Assembly (NCBI GenBank): GCA_013398275.1
Contig: VZSE01015569.1
Location: forward strand, 1-64,000
Source: Promerops cafer
Taxonomy: Eukaryota; Chordata; Aves; Passeriformes; Nectariniidae
DNA: 64,000 nucleotides
Direction: 5' to 3'
This document shows, piece after piece, positions 37,701 to 49,340 of the stretch (its first letter is position 1; each line of letters starts with the position of its first letter). Both the position numbers and the translations under genes were made by a program. The notes under the pieces were generated by a model. That model ran no database searches. It saw only the letters and a list, made by a program, of their open reading frames with translations, and was not told the DNA's origin.

Positions 37701-40700
37701 ACTTCAGTTCTTGGTTTTTGGTCAAATTCAATCAGCACTCATGTGAAATGAGTTCCACTCCTCAAAATGGAGATAATTAATGTCTGGCTCACATCAAAAG
37801 GAACCAAGAATCAAGTGCCGTAGCTGAATATGATTTAAAAATGTTGCCTCTTGTTCTATGAGTTGGTACCCCTTGATGTGGCTCCTGCAGCTGCAAAGAA
37901 CCTAACCCATAGCTGGAAGAAAAGACAGGAATAGGAGATGTGACTTGTTTGCTGGTCTTGTCAGGTGAAATATGTAAAAGGAAGAAGCATCTGATTCTGC
38001 TTTTAAATCTCAAATTTAAAGCATGTACTAACATAGTCTGGTAATGTTTTGTGACAGAAAACTAGTCAAATTTCCTTGTCAAAGTACTAATTACCACATA
38101 AAGGAGTTACAGATGTTGTATTTAGGTAGATTAGCTAAATCATGGTGTAAACTGTAGTTTCTTGAAATTCTATCCCCAAGGCAAAACAAAAATGCTCAAT
38201 GGTTGGGGGTTTTTTGTTATTGTTGTTTTCCTCAACAAAAAAATCTTTAAAAATACCTTGCTTATAAAATGTTATCCCTTCTAAATTATGCTGGCTTTTG
38301 GCTAGGTACATGCTTTCTGCTGAAGTTCACACCATAACCTGGGACACATTAATTTAGGATAGGAAACTATGCAGTCAGCTGTTCAGAAGAACAATATAGA
38401 AATATCCAATCAAGGCCTTTCATTCCCTGGAAGCCTGAGGAACATTTTGGATATTGCCTTTCAACACTAAAGTTGGTCAGCTTATGGTAGCATTTTCTCA
38501 TTTCAGTTTTTGCAGGTCCAAACCACAATGATCCACAAGGGGATTAAAGCATATATTAATGAGCTTTTTAGCCCCTGTAGATTTTTCCTTCTAATTTGCC
38601 AGAATTTTATGTACCCCTTTCCTGACCCTAGAAGTGATATTTTCTTCCATCTGGAATGATTGTTTCATGTTATTATGTTGGTTTGAATATAAAACATAAG
38701 AATGTTGGTTAGCACAAAAACTAATGAAGGCTCTGGGGTTTTTCGCTTTTTGGCTTTATTTATTTTTTCCTTAAAGAAACATTACTCATTTGTTCAGGGC
38801 AAGAATGTAAGGTTTCAGATGCTATTCATGCAAATCAAATGTAAAACAAACATCAGGCAATAAATCCATATTTAGGCACCTAAATAAGCAGCCTGATTTG
38901 ACACATTAGCATTCTGGTAAAAGCCTATGTTTTATTTCCTGACCCCTGTCATCTGAATTCAGTCAGACTTGAATTTGAACTCCATCTCATAGGAGGGATC
39001 TGTGTACTAACTGTTACAACCACCATTATGACAATTAGACTGGAATAACATCCATGAGAAGATTAGAATTGGACAAGCAGACAACATTTTATTTAGGTCT
39101 CTCATCTTCTAAATGATCATTGTCAAATGGAACCATATCTCCTACTGCACGAAAAGTCAGCTTGTCCAGTTAACCATTCAATTTATCCTGAAGAGGGTCT
39201 GGTAGCCAAGTGTATTTTTGAGGTCAGAATTTTCTTTAAAATTCTCTTGCTGAGAATTTCAATTTGTTCCATTTTTTAAATTTTTTTTGTTTGGTTCAGG
39301 TTTTTTGTTTTGTTTTCTTCCTTGTGTTCTACTTATAACAAAATAAAAGTGTGAGTCTTCTCTTGAGTTAATGTAAAATCAGTAATAATTGGGCCCACTG
39401 AATTTTTAACTAAGCAATTCTGCAAGAACAAGAAGGAAAAAAAATACTCTAATGGTAAACACAAAAGTGCTGAAGTAGATACCCATATATGGTAAAACAT
39501 ATGAGTTAAATACTAAAATATTTGGCAGAAACACATGACAAGAATCCCTGCCCAGAGCCAAAACCTCATAGACAAAGGGCAGAATTTGCCACAAGCTTCC
39601 CTATCTCAGCTGCATGCAAAGCACGTTATTTTCTTGGATGCATCTGGACCATCATCCATTATGCATTCCATATGACACACATCTCAATGGGGTTTACTTC
39701 ACCTGCTTTCATAAATGAACCTTATTCTTCTTGCTCTCATGTAATAAGAACATTTGCTACTGAATATTAAAATGTGTGCAACATGTGGCAGACATCTGTG
39801 GTGTGCTGCCATTGCACTTGACTTGCACAACAAAGTGAGCCATCTCACCTTCCAAAATCAACCCTGCCCCCTTCAAAATACATCTTATTTCACAAACACA
39901 GGTGCAAGGCAATGCACCTCAGCAAACACTGAACATTTAAGAGCTTCAAAGAGGTTTTGTTCCGCTGAGTTTTGCTTAGATGTGTCATGAAACAGCACAG
40001 GAATCAGTTTTCACTTGGTCTATTCCAGGAGTTTTAAGTCAGCTGGGCTTTGGTTTTTCTTTTGTTCTGCTTTCACTCATTCTTTTTTCACCAAAATTTA
40101 AAATTACCCCTAAAAATTCAGGTGACTGTTAGTGGAAGTCAGACTACCTGTGTGGTCCATGAGCCAAATCATGGCCATGACTGGATTTTTTAAACTCCAA
40201 TGATGAGAGTGATGTGAAATGCATGATCTTTTACAGTAAAAGGGATTCAAATGAGTACATCTTAATTCAGAGTTTCAATGTCTTAAGTGCATGCACAGGC
40301 CAAAAATTTGTAGCTTGTGTTCTTTTAGGAACCGAAGTAAGATAAATAGAATTGAGATCCTTATTACATGGGTTTCTTGAAACCTTTTTGTTATCCTTAC
40401 CTAATCCACTTTACCATCTGATTCTCACTGCCTCTCCTGAGCATCATTGTCTCATCAAGTTCTGGCTTGCAGATATGGAAAATGGAAAATCTGCTTCTGC
40501 TCTTAGGCTGCACCCACTGAAGATGTATATGCAAATGTCAAACCTCTCATGCCCAAATGTCGGCCTGTGCTGCCTCTGTTCACATAACTTGGAGTGATCA
40601 CTTGCACCTGTGCCATATGAGTTCAAAACTCAGGGTTTCACTCTTATTTATTATCTGGCAATGTATAGACTTGAAATTTATTTTTTTAAACATCATTCTA

Positions 40701-41789
40701 ATTGACAAGGTAGTATAAGGGCATATTAAAATAAGTTCTCTCTCTCACCTATCACCTACTTTAGTGGTATACATTTACACTTGCTTTGCACTTGCCTGGT
40801 CACCAGCTTGAGGCACAAGAGCCTGAAAAACTCAACGCATTTGGGTAGAAGTTGAACTCCTCTCTTGTATTAATTTTTTAAGGTTTATTGCATCAGAAAT
40901 TCTTCCCCTGATGAGACATTAGTATGTAAATGAAAAGGTATTCAAAATTTGTTCATCTTGCATTAGAATGAGAAAGATCATGAAATAAATTCAAAACAGA
41001 CAGGATTTTTGGAATAAGTTCAAATAATTCAAAAGGAAACAAAAGAATTTCCAACACATAAGGAATTTCTACAAGCAGGTTATGGGTCATTCCCATCTGG
41101 TGTCTGCAGTTGCAGGACAGGCAGTTCCAAGCTGACTGTTCCAGGATAGCTGCATCTACCACCTGATGTAACCCTGTGCAATCTCTGTTAGTGCAAGAGG
41201 ATGCTCTGACTGTTCACAGACAGGAACAGGAGCCAGTTGTGTGGGAACCATGTGCCACGAGGTCTGTTTCACTACCAAAGTCCAATGCCTGCAGACACAT
41301 ATGCAGTAAAACACTTACCCTTTGAAAAACAACTGAAGCAATGTCTGACTTTCATCACTATACCTGGCTCTGCAAGCTTTACCACTGTGAGCTGTGTCAT
41401 GAGTGTTGCAAGCATGGAACATTTGCAATGGAACATAATTACCATTATTAAGTTAATGATTACAGAAATTCAAAGCAATTTTGACTGAAAAGACCTTATT
41501 TTAATTCACAACTGGAGCACTTCCACCACCCTTGCAGCACAAAAATACCTTAAAATTGATATAAGTAATCCAGAACTCCTAATCAATCCTTCTCCAAGGG
41601 ACATTTATGCTGTTCTAGTGCAAAAATGAAAGTTTAGGCTGAGAAGAATTTTGTGTGTAAAGCAGTGGCTGTTTGGAGTCGTTGCTGTTGTTTCTTTGAT
41701 GGCAGCACTTCAGGGCAAAGTACTTTGATGATTCTTCACAGCTTTACCATATCAAATTAAATATAGAAATAGGCATATATTTCCTAGAG
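34746..41789. other. AT-rich non-coding sequence, no gene recognised
   Basis: This is CpG-poor unique sequence with chance-length open frames. A more GC-rich patch at about 36,300-36,540 has short open frames but no recognisable protein. A run of T and G occurs at about 39,280-39,320. No CR1 tail, LTR or structural RNA was recognised in this 7 kb. Confidence 0.55.
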
Positions 41790-41931
41790 AGATGATCAAT
41801 GCCCCATGGCTGTCAGTGTTTAAGAGAACTTTGGACAATGCCCTTAACTCTTTGGTCATTCCTGTAGTTGTCAGGCAGTTGGACCAGATGATCATTGTAG
41901 GCCTCCTCCAACTGAAATATTCTATAGTATG
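41790..41931 (+). mobile_element. CR1 LINE 3' end fragment
   Basis: The CR1 3' blocks appear in order on the plus strand: GGCTGTCAGTGTTTAAGAG, TTGGACAATGCCCTTAA, TTTGGTCA, GTCAGGCAGTTGGACCAGAT and GATCATTGTAGG, with tail ATATTCTATAGTATG. This variant (GACAATGCCC...) differs from the copies at 33.8 and 42.8 kb and represents another CR1 subfamily. Confidence 0.9.
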
Positions 41932-42759
41932 TAGGAAAATAATAAATCAATGGAAGTTATATACAGCCAAATCCAAACTCTTGATGCAGTAAAGTTTTAA
42001 AGTTACCCTAAAAGCATGGTAGAAATCAGAACAAACAGTGAAAAAATTACACAGAACAATTAGTCTAGTCTAAGTAAATATTCTGTATTTAGTTTAAGAT
42101 ACTCTGAGGCTTTATGATGTCTGATACCACAGTGCTGTCATGAGGGAACCGTTCCCTAAAATCTCCAGCATGAAACTTCAGGCATCTCCACATTGTGTTT
42201 TCAGGTAAATCCCAAGTTATTTGTCCCCTAAGGCTCTGTAAATGTTTGCACACCTCATGCCTGCCACAGTGTAAGTGTGAAAGAACAGTGCTTGGCTCTT
42301 TTCCCCCTCTCAGCCTGTACTGCCTTTTGCAGTGGCCAGGCCAACTGTACGCTCATAGCCATAGACCATGTTGCCCAGAACTTGTCTTGGTGGCTGTGAG
42401 CAGTCACACTTGGCCATAGAGCCACAGAGCAGCCCCACATCAGTAGCAGATGTCTGTGGTTTGATGGGCACAGAACACAATAGATGTGTCCTGGCTTCCC
42501 CTGGTGTGCGTACCCTGCACAGAGCACCTCGGAGTGGCAGCATCCAGTGATGCCTGGAATAAAACACAGGTCTTTCCCAAACAGCTAAAAATCTTTAGGC
42601 ATCACCAGAGGCTGGTTCAGTGCAAATTCAAACCCCAGAATTCCAGACATCAGTCTGCTGCTTTAGGCAAACCCCTATTCCTCCTGCTCTATTGGGATGG
42701 TGAACTATTCAAGGCAAAGTCTTTTACTGGACATCAATTTGCCACCTAAGTTCATAGAG
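41932..42759. other. Non-coding spacer with a GC-richer block
   Basis: The spacer lies between two CR1 fragments. The block at about 42,195-42,570 is more GC-rich than its surroundings and has several overlapping open frames of 60-90 codons on both strands, none recognisable. It could be an old transposon or exon remnant, but nothing identifies it. Confidence 0.4.
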
Positions 42760-42995
42760 TAGAATCACAGAATCATAGGATGGCTTGGGTTGGAAGAGAC
42801 CTTAAAGATCATCCCATTCCAGCTTCCCTGACATGGACAGGGACACCTTCCAGTAGAATAGCTTGCTCAGAGCCTCATCCTGGCCTTGAACACTTCCAGG
42901 GATGAGCCACCCACAGCTTCTCTTGGCAACCCGTTCCAGTGCCTCACCACCATCAAAGAATTTTTTCCTACATGGAAATCTATTGATTTTTGTTA
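42760..42995 (-). mobile_element. CR1 LINE 3' end fragment
   Basis: The plus strand starts with the inverted tail AGAATCACAGAATCATAGG, then GGCTTGGGTTGGAAGAGACC, CTTAAAGATCATCCCATTCC, a GACAGGGACACCTTCC block and CCTGGCCTTGAACACTTCC. The tail has near-perfect octamers, so this looks like one of the youngest CR1 copies here. It is truncated at the 5' end near 42,995. Confidence 0.95.
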
Positions 42996-45030
42996 AATCC
43001 AATAAAGAGGTCTATATGAATGCAGATATGGTATCTAACAGGAGGCATCATGTAGACAGAGAATTTATCTGAGTCCTTGTACCACCACACAGCAGAGCTG
43101 AGCAAGGCATGGCAAGGCCTTGCAGGAAAAGTGATGTGGATGTTGGAAGTAGCAGAGCCGTGTTAGCACATTGCTGCACCTGAACTAATAGTGCTGGCAC
43201 CTGAACTAACAGTGCCATGCTGAGGTGATCACATCCTGATGTGGGCAGAGTTAGATCAGTAGCTCTGCATTATACTTTGTAATGTATTTGTGCCACAGGC
43301 TGCCCTTCCTCAGAAGAGTCATCATAACATGGCTGACTCCAAGCTTTAAAGAGGGGCACTTTGTTATTTGACTAAGCAAGGAAGATGCCATCTGTCTGTG
43401 CTGAAGGTGCAGCTGTAGGTGGTGTTGCTCATGCCACACTAGGGAAGAATAGCTTCCCTGAGGACATCAGAGCCAGAGAAACAGGGAAAGTGAGATGTGA
43501 ATTCAGTTGCATTCATTTTTCCCTGTCCCAGCTGATGTGTGCAGAGAGTGAATGATCCTTGGCAGCAGACCAGGATGAAGGATGTTGAGATCAAAGGAGT
43601 AACCAGCACACTATTCTTTACTTCACAGGATAGTGTGTATTTGGCACAGAAACACCTCTGATAAGCATTAATAATAACTTTTTAATGGATATTTTATTCT
43701 CTTGACAGAGACTATTTAGGTTTGAAAGTGACACAAAAGTAATTTATCCTCACATGTAAAAATGCACTCTGCAGATAGAGATATCACATTAATTTTACTT
43801 ATTCATGTAACACTCTAGAAACTAATCTTGGGTTCCTCCCTCAACACTGTAGAAAGAAAAAATTAATTGACTTGGGTACAAGGCAAGAAATTAATCTCCA
43901 CCTGCTTTACTTTGAGATTCTGCTTTCAAAGTAAAAAACCTAGGTCATCTGCAAACAATCATTTGTTTTCTATTACAAATTATGCTTCATAATACATTTA
44001 ATATGTCATTTACTTATTAACACATTTGTTCATTAATTTCTATTTCACAGCACACTCCACAGTCCATCATATTTTTAACTTCTTCAATCATCTGACATAC
44101 AGTACATAACACAACCATGGTTGTACTTTATATTTATATATTCCCTTTCAACCAGAAGAATCCCAAATGGGGTTCATATACTATCTTCTATGAACAGGCT
44201 TAAAAACAATGGTTTAGGACAAATGTAATTATGAATCTTCATATACATTTTTCCTGTCTTTTTCTAACTGGACATGCATTGCAGATCTGTCATAATATTG
44301 GCCATTTAATACTTATTTTTCTTGCTAATCAGGGAGCTTCTTTTTCACTCTGAACTTTCTCTTGGTTGCTCCTGGTGTTCTTATCAGAATTACAAAGCAT
44401 GGAAAAATTTAGCAAGACATTGCAAAATTAGAAAAACTGACAGTGAAGGCTACAAGAGAGAACTTTGTGTGCTTTCTTTGCAAGACTTCATTGCACCAAA
44501 ACCAAAATAGCAGGCTGTGTTTGAAAACAGAAGTCTCTTTAAAGGAAATAAATTACAGTTCAGAGGTAACAAAGGTAGGAAATTGTTGGAATTGCATATC
44601 TCCCACAGGGCAAATTTCAAGAGTTGTTTACACAGCACTGTGAATTATCTAAGTCTCATGAAGCAGAATGAGAAAACTGCAGTGTGGTGTTTCCTTGCCT
44701 TAAAGACAGACCCAAAGCATAAACCAGGACTTTTTGCAAGCTCCAGAAAGAACAGTTCTATCATGCAGAGAAAAGACAATTTTGCTTTGAAGTGAGATTA
44801 ACAACTTGAGGTCAGTGTTACATTCATCTATATATAAAGCAACTGAAATAAGTACACTCCCCATATTTTTGTACAGGTAAGTTTAAATATGACACTGCAT
44901 CCTTTGAGAGTTGATCATACAAGATATGTTCTCTCTGAAATGAACACGAATATATTTTAGAGAGATGATTTGTCTTGGACAATATTAATCACAACAAAAA
45001 TATTTCATCCATTTTTTCAAGGAAATCAAG
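42996..45030. other. Non-coding spacer between CR1 fragments
   Basis: No gene was recognised. A two-copy 21-bp duplication lies at 43.18-43.22 kb. The part from 43.6 to 44.3 kb is very AT-rich. A perfect splice-donor word CAGGTAAGT at 44,874-44,882 has no convincing exon upstream. Confidence 0.55.
43176..43217. repeat. 21-bp tandem duplication
   Basis: Two adjacent copies begin GCACCTGAACTAATAGTGCT and GCACCTGAACTAACAGTGCC, differing at a few positions. Each holds a CACCTG E-box. It is probably slippage, and no function is implied. Confidence 0.75.
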
Positions 45031-45171
45031 CAGAATGATAGAATTCTAGAATATACTGAGTTGAAAGGGACCCACAAGAATCATCAAAGTTCAACTCCTG
45101 GCCCTGCACAGGAATCCCAAGAATCACAACATGTGCCTGAGTGGGTTGAACAAATGCTTCTTTAACTCCAG
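45031..45171 (-). mobile_element. CR1 LINE 3' end fragment
   Basis: The plus strand begins with a diverged inverted tail (CAGAATGATAGAATTCTAG), followed by GAGTTGAAAGGGACCCACAA, GAATCATCAAAGTTCAACTC, CTGGCCCTGCACAGGA and an AATCACAACATGTGCCTGAG block. The block order matches the copy at 10.3 kb, so both probably belong to the same CR1 subfamily. The 5' side is lost. Confidence 0.9.
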
Positions 45172-48082
45172 AAACAAAACAAAATTTTAGAAAACACTGC
45201 CTCTGAAATTATTCTGGGGAGCTCTCAAACCAGCAGTTCTGATGACAACTGCCTTCCAGCTCCTCAGGCTCCAAAACCACGTTACATTTTTTGGTGCTGC
45301 CCCTATTTTTTGTCTGCTCAGTGAGCTGCTGTGTTGCAGTATGGGAGTCTTTGAAGTTTTAAATGATGCCTTCAGGAATAATCCTCACCCAGGGAATAAT
45401 AAAGTCTGGAGACTCCCAGAAACTGTAATATTTAACAATATCCTTCTGTGTTTCCTGGGCTACTATTTAAACAAAAATCCGTCCTTTTATAGGGAAAGCC
45501 AACACTTTCAGAGCTACATTTAGGGACTAAAGGCTTGAAACTATTAGTCTGGGAGACTTTTGATGAACCGTGCAGGCTGGTGAAGTTCAGAACTAACCAA
45601 GGCTTTCTCTACTTAACTTTTGGACCTTTTCTCTGAACCAATAATAAGTCATCCAGCAGCTGGTCACACACACTCCCTTTCCTTTATTAGTATCACCACC
45701 AGTAGATACGCTGGATATAGTTCCCATCCATGAATTTTGACTGTATTCCTAATGAAACAGGGCTAGGTACAGGAGCACCTAGGTACAGTCCTGTGATTTT
45801 CCCTGACATTGGATTCCTAAGGTGCTTCAAGGTACAGCTCAGGATGCAATGACTCCCAGTGCGTGAACGCAGCGTGGAAATAGCACAAACCAAGCAACAT
45901 TCCCACCCTGGACAAAGCCACCCTCTCCAAGGGGTGTTGTGGACAGGAATCAGCCTCTGTTACTTAACTTCAGAACCAAACAGCAGCCCTGCCTTATTTT
46001 ATTTAAGAGTATGTATGTCATAGTGGTTAGATTAACGATCCTACGGGAGTATCCTCCCAACTTCCATTCAGATGCTGTGAGCACTCTTCAGCAAACACAG
46101 TTGGAAAGTAGGATGAATTGACAGCCAAATGACTGATGGTATTTTATGGTTTCCCACCAGTTTTCATGTTGCAGCTCATATAATTACCCTATGAGTCTGA
46201 TAGATTTTTAGGTGGCAGGTTTTCATCCTCCACGTTAGGCTACATGTATCCATCAGACATATTTTATTGGTGAATTTGATTCTGTTATCAAACCTTGATA
46301 GAAATTCCAGGGTCTTCCTTTCATATTTTTAGCTATGATGGTCCTCAGTCTAATCCACAGAGCATCACAGTGTCACTTTAGTATATTAATCCTCAGCTGT
46401 TGATCTCACACCACTGTTAGTTTCTGAGATGGAATGTCCTGACTCTCTAATCTTACAAGGATCTGATTTCTCAGTAAGCAGATTATGAGAATTTCATATG
46501 AATGTTCTAAATAAAAGTATCACAAAACATTCTCTAATGACATTGTTAGTTATGTGAAGTTATTTGGCTATTTTAGTCACTCTTAAATTACTTCATTGTG
46601 TATGAAAGTATCCTTTCTACACTAAAAAGCCCTGAAATGCAGTAAAGGCATATGTGCAGAGTAAGGTTAGATGAGATTCATCATTCATGCATTGAATTTC
46701 ATAACGTATATGCAAGGCTCACTGTCTTCTGTGGTATTTCAATAAGACTTCAACCATTGCTTCAAGTCAAACTTGTTCTGTGTTGTTTTTCTGCACAGAA
46801 ATGGGCTTACATACATCCCCCATTGGTCTGCTGAACCAGCAATTCTAAGAGCAATTAGTATCAGCATTAAGACCCCCACCAAGACATGACATGGAAATTC
46901 AGCAAAGGGTGGATAAAATTGCAGCTTGCATTCTTTAAATATTTATACAGTACATCAAAACAAATGAAACTGGAGATTCCATTTCCAGCATGAGCTGCAA
47001 CATTGCTCGAATGGGGTCTCCAGTGTCATGCCACTTATTTTCATTTCTTTGATGATTTTTTTTATGACACTTCTACTGAATTACTAATCAGGAACAAGGG
47101 ACAGAGTCATACTGTTCAAAATCTTCAGTATTCCTAAGAATAAACAGATATCCAGTGAAGCAAGTTAGAGTGAGCTTTAACTCTGAATTATTTTGAGAGC
47201 ATGAAAGTCACTTGCACAGATCAGGTTTACAACAGCACAGAAAAGATGTGTTTTTATTAAAATTTGTATACTCAAAAAAAAACCCACCTAAGAAAAATCT
47301 ACCTTTTTAAAACAAATTCTTCATTTAATTAATCAGGCCTGAGATACATAGTTTCTCAGGGAGGTTAATAGTATCTCTGCAGGAAAAAAAAAGGCTGTAG
47401 ATTTTTATAGCAAGAATAATTTATCTATTACTTTATTTCTCTATTTTGATGCAACATGAATGCAGTAGCAGATCAGCTGTAATATGAGTGACTTCCATGT
47501 GAGTTGGACATTTCCAAATATTTGATAAAGTACTTAAATGAAATATAGAATAGTAAAGTCTACTCCTTCCACAGAGCTCTTTTACAAGCTCTTGAACATT
47601 GTGGTCACACAGAATCGTGGAATCCAATCCAAAGCAACGGTCTGCATGGATAAAGTGCTGCACACATACAAATTTCTGCTGTTATTACTTTCAATACAGA
47701 TTTTTTCATCGCCTACATGACATAAATTTCTTTTACTAAAGATAGAATGGAGTATCCAGAGTAAGGTCTTATTCCAAATGTGAACTCAGTGTACAAAATA
47801 AAACCCTAAAAGAAGGGCATAATAACATATAAAAGACTGCATCCAAGAAAATGGGAATAATACACTTTCTGCTGAGGCTGATCAGACCAAAAATAGTAGT
47901 ATGATGAAACTGAAACATGGAAGAGCCGTGTTGGGCCTTAGGCAGTGACATTCAAACAGAAGTAAAATTTCTGGGGAAGTCATAAACTCTTCATTATTGA
48001 GGGTCTCTAAAACAGATTAGAACAACTTCTATCAGAAATTACAATCAGAAAGTACAACCCTTTAAGGCAGGAGAAATGCGGG

Positions 48083-48122
48083 TAGTTTCTTGAGCTCATT
48101 CCCAGCTCTGTGATTCTGTAAG
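48083..48122 (+). mobile_element. Possible CR1 tail remnant
   Basis: TCATTCCCAGCTCTGTGATT followed by CTGT resembles the final block and tail octamer of CR1. The recognisable match is short, so chance similarity is possible. Confidence 0.3.
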
Positions 48123-49295
48123 CAGTTCTTGTGCTGGTGCTTGGAGGAGGAAATGGGATGCTCTGAGTTTTCATCAGAATGGTGTCTGTAAAGTTCACCT
48201 GGTTGCATATTGGAGGAAATGTCATTACCATTTTTCTCATTAAAGAAAGCAAAAATGTTTGACCAAGATCTCTTGGGTTTTTTCTTCAGTTCCCTGAAAT
48301 GTAGGAGCAGAACACTACCATCCAGCTTTTTGAATAGTGATGATTTCTACAGGAGAGAAAACCACAGGACTAAGTCAATAAAACCTTCAGCTGGTCCAGT
48401 ATATGGACTCCAGTAAAAGGATGCCCACAGAGGAACAGAGGGCACAGTCAACCATCATTCCTTGTTGCCTTTTTCCTTGCTTCACAAGATTCTACAGATT
48501 TTTCCAGTCCATTTAGTTTCTTTCACTGTAATGCACCATACTGCCCCATTTTGGAGAAGACAGACAAGGGAGAAATGATGGTTTGACTATTTATTCTTTT
48601 TCTGGTAGGAATTTAGCATTTTCAATGACAATAAGACCATTAATTGTAGTGAGTTAACACACCTTATTAAATGTTTGAAACCTTTGACACTGAGACCCTG
48701 CAGCCATGGGTGTCATTATTTCCCTGCATGGGGAGAGGAGCCTTAGATTCTGTCCAAATTCCAGTTTATCTCCTAAATAGTAGTATAGAATTCATGATAT
48801 GCCAGGAGGACAACTACCTACCTTAAAAAATCTTACCTACCTTAGAAATCCCATACCTGAGATGCCATATTTTTAAAGCCTGTATTAAAAAAGATTAACA
48901 TTTTATTCTCTAATGGCAGTGAAAGCAAATTTTTCCTTGCAACTTTGTTGATAAAGTTATGGTCCACACAAAACTATCCAGAACTGTGTTGAGGCAGAAA
49001 TAAAATTTAAAAATAATCTTCTAAATGAAGTGTATTTTCCCAACAAGGCTGTCTCATGTAAACGTGACCTCAGAGCACCAAAACTAAAAGCTGTGAACCC
49101 CCTGGCTGAACTCAGCTCTAGAGTAATTCCTATCAATATGAATTTGTGCTATTCCAATGACTTATGAACTTGTGCAGAATTTCTTCAAGCCCATGTTCAT
49201 TCAGCCATTTAAGCCTGAGGTTCAGAGTTTCAACTTTCAGAAACTTCCCGCTGCAAATTCAGAGCTAAACCAAATCCACCAGCTGAATCTCATCT

Positions 49296-49340
49296 GTTTA
49301 TGTATTTATTTATGTATGTGTATCATTTATTTATTTATTG
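49296..49340. repeat. TTTA/TATG-rich simple repeat
   Basis: Interrupted TTTATGTA and ATTT units, ending in three perfect TTTA-type units. It is low-complexity AT-rich sequence. Confidence 0.65.

Noticed and set aside
37735..37800. Possible MIR fragment (CCTCAAAATGGAGATAATTA)
   Set aside because: The similarity covers only about 20 bases and the flanking blocks do not follow the family order.
44874..44882. Perfect splice-donor word CAGGTAAGT
   Set aside because: No open frame or acceptor defines an exon before it; isolated donor words are expected.
45242..45523. 93-codon plus-strand open frame just after a CR1 fragment
   Set aside because: No recognisable protein similarity and no clear splice sites; length is within the chance range.
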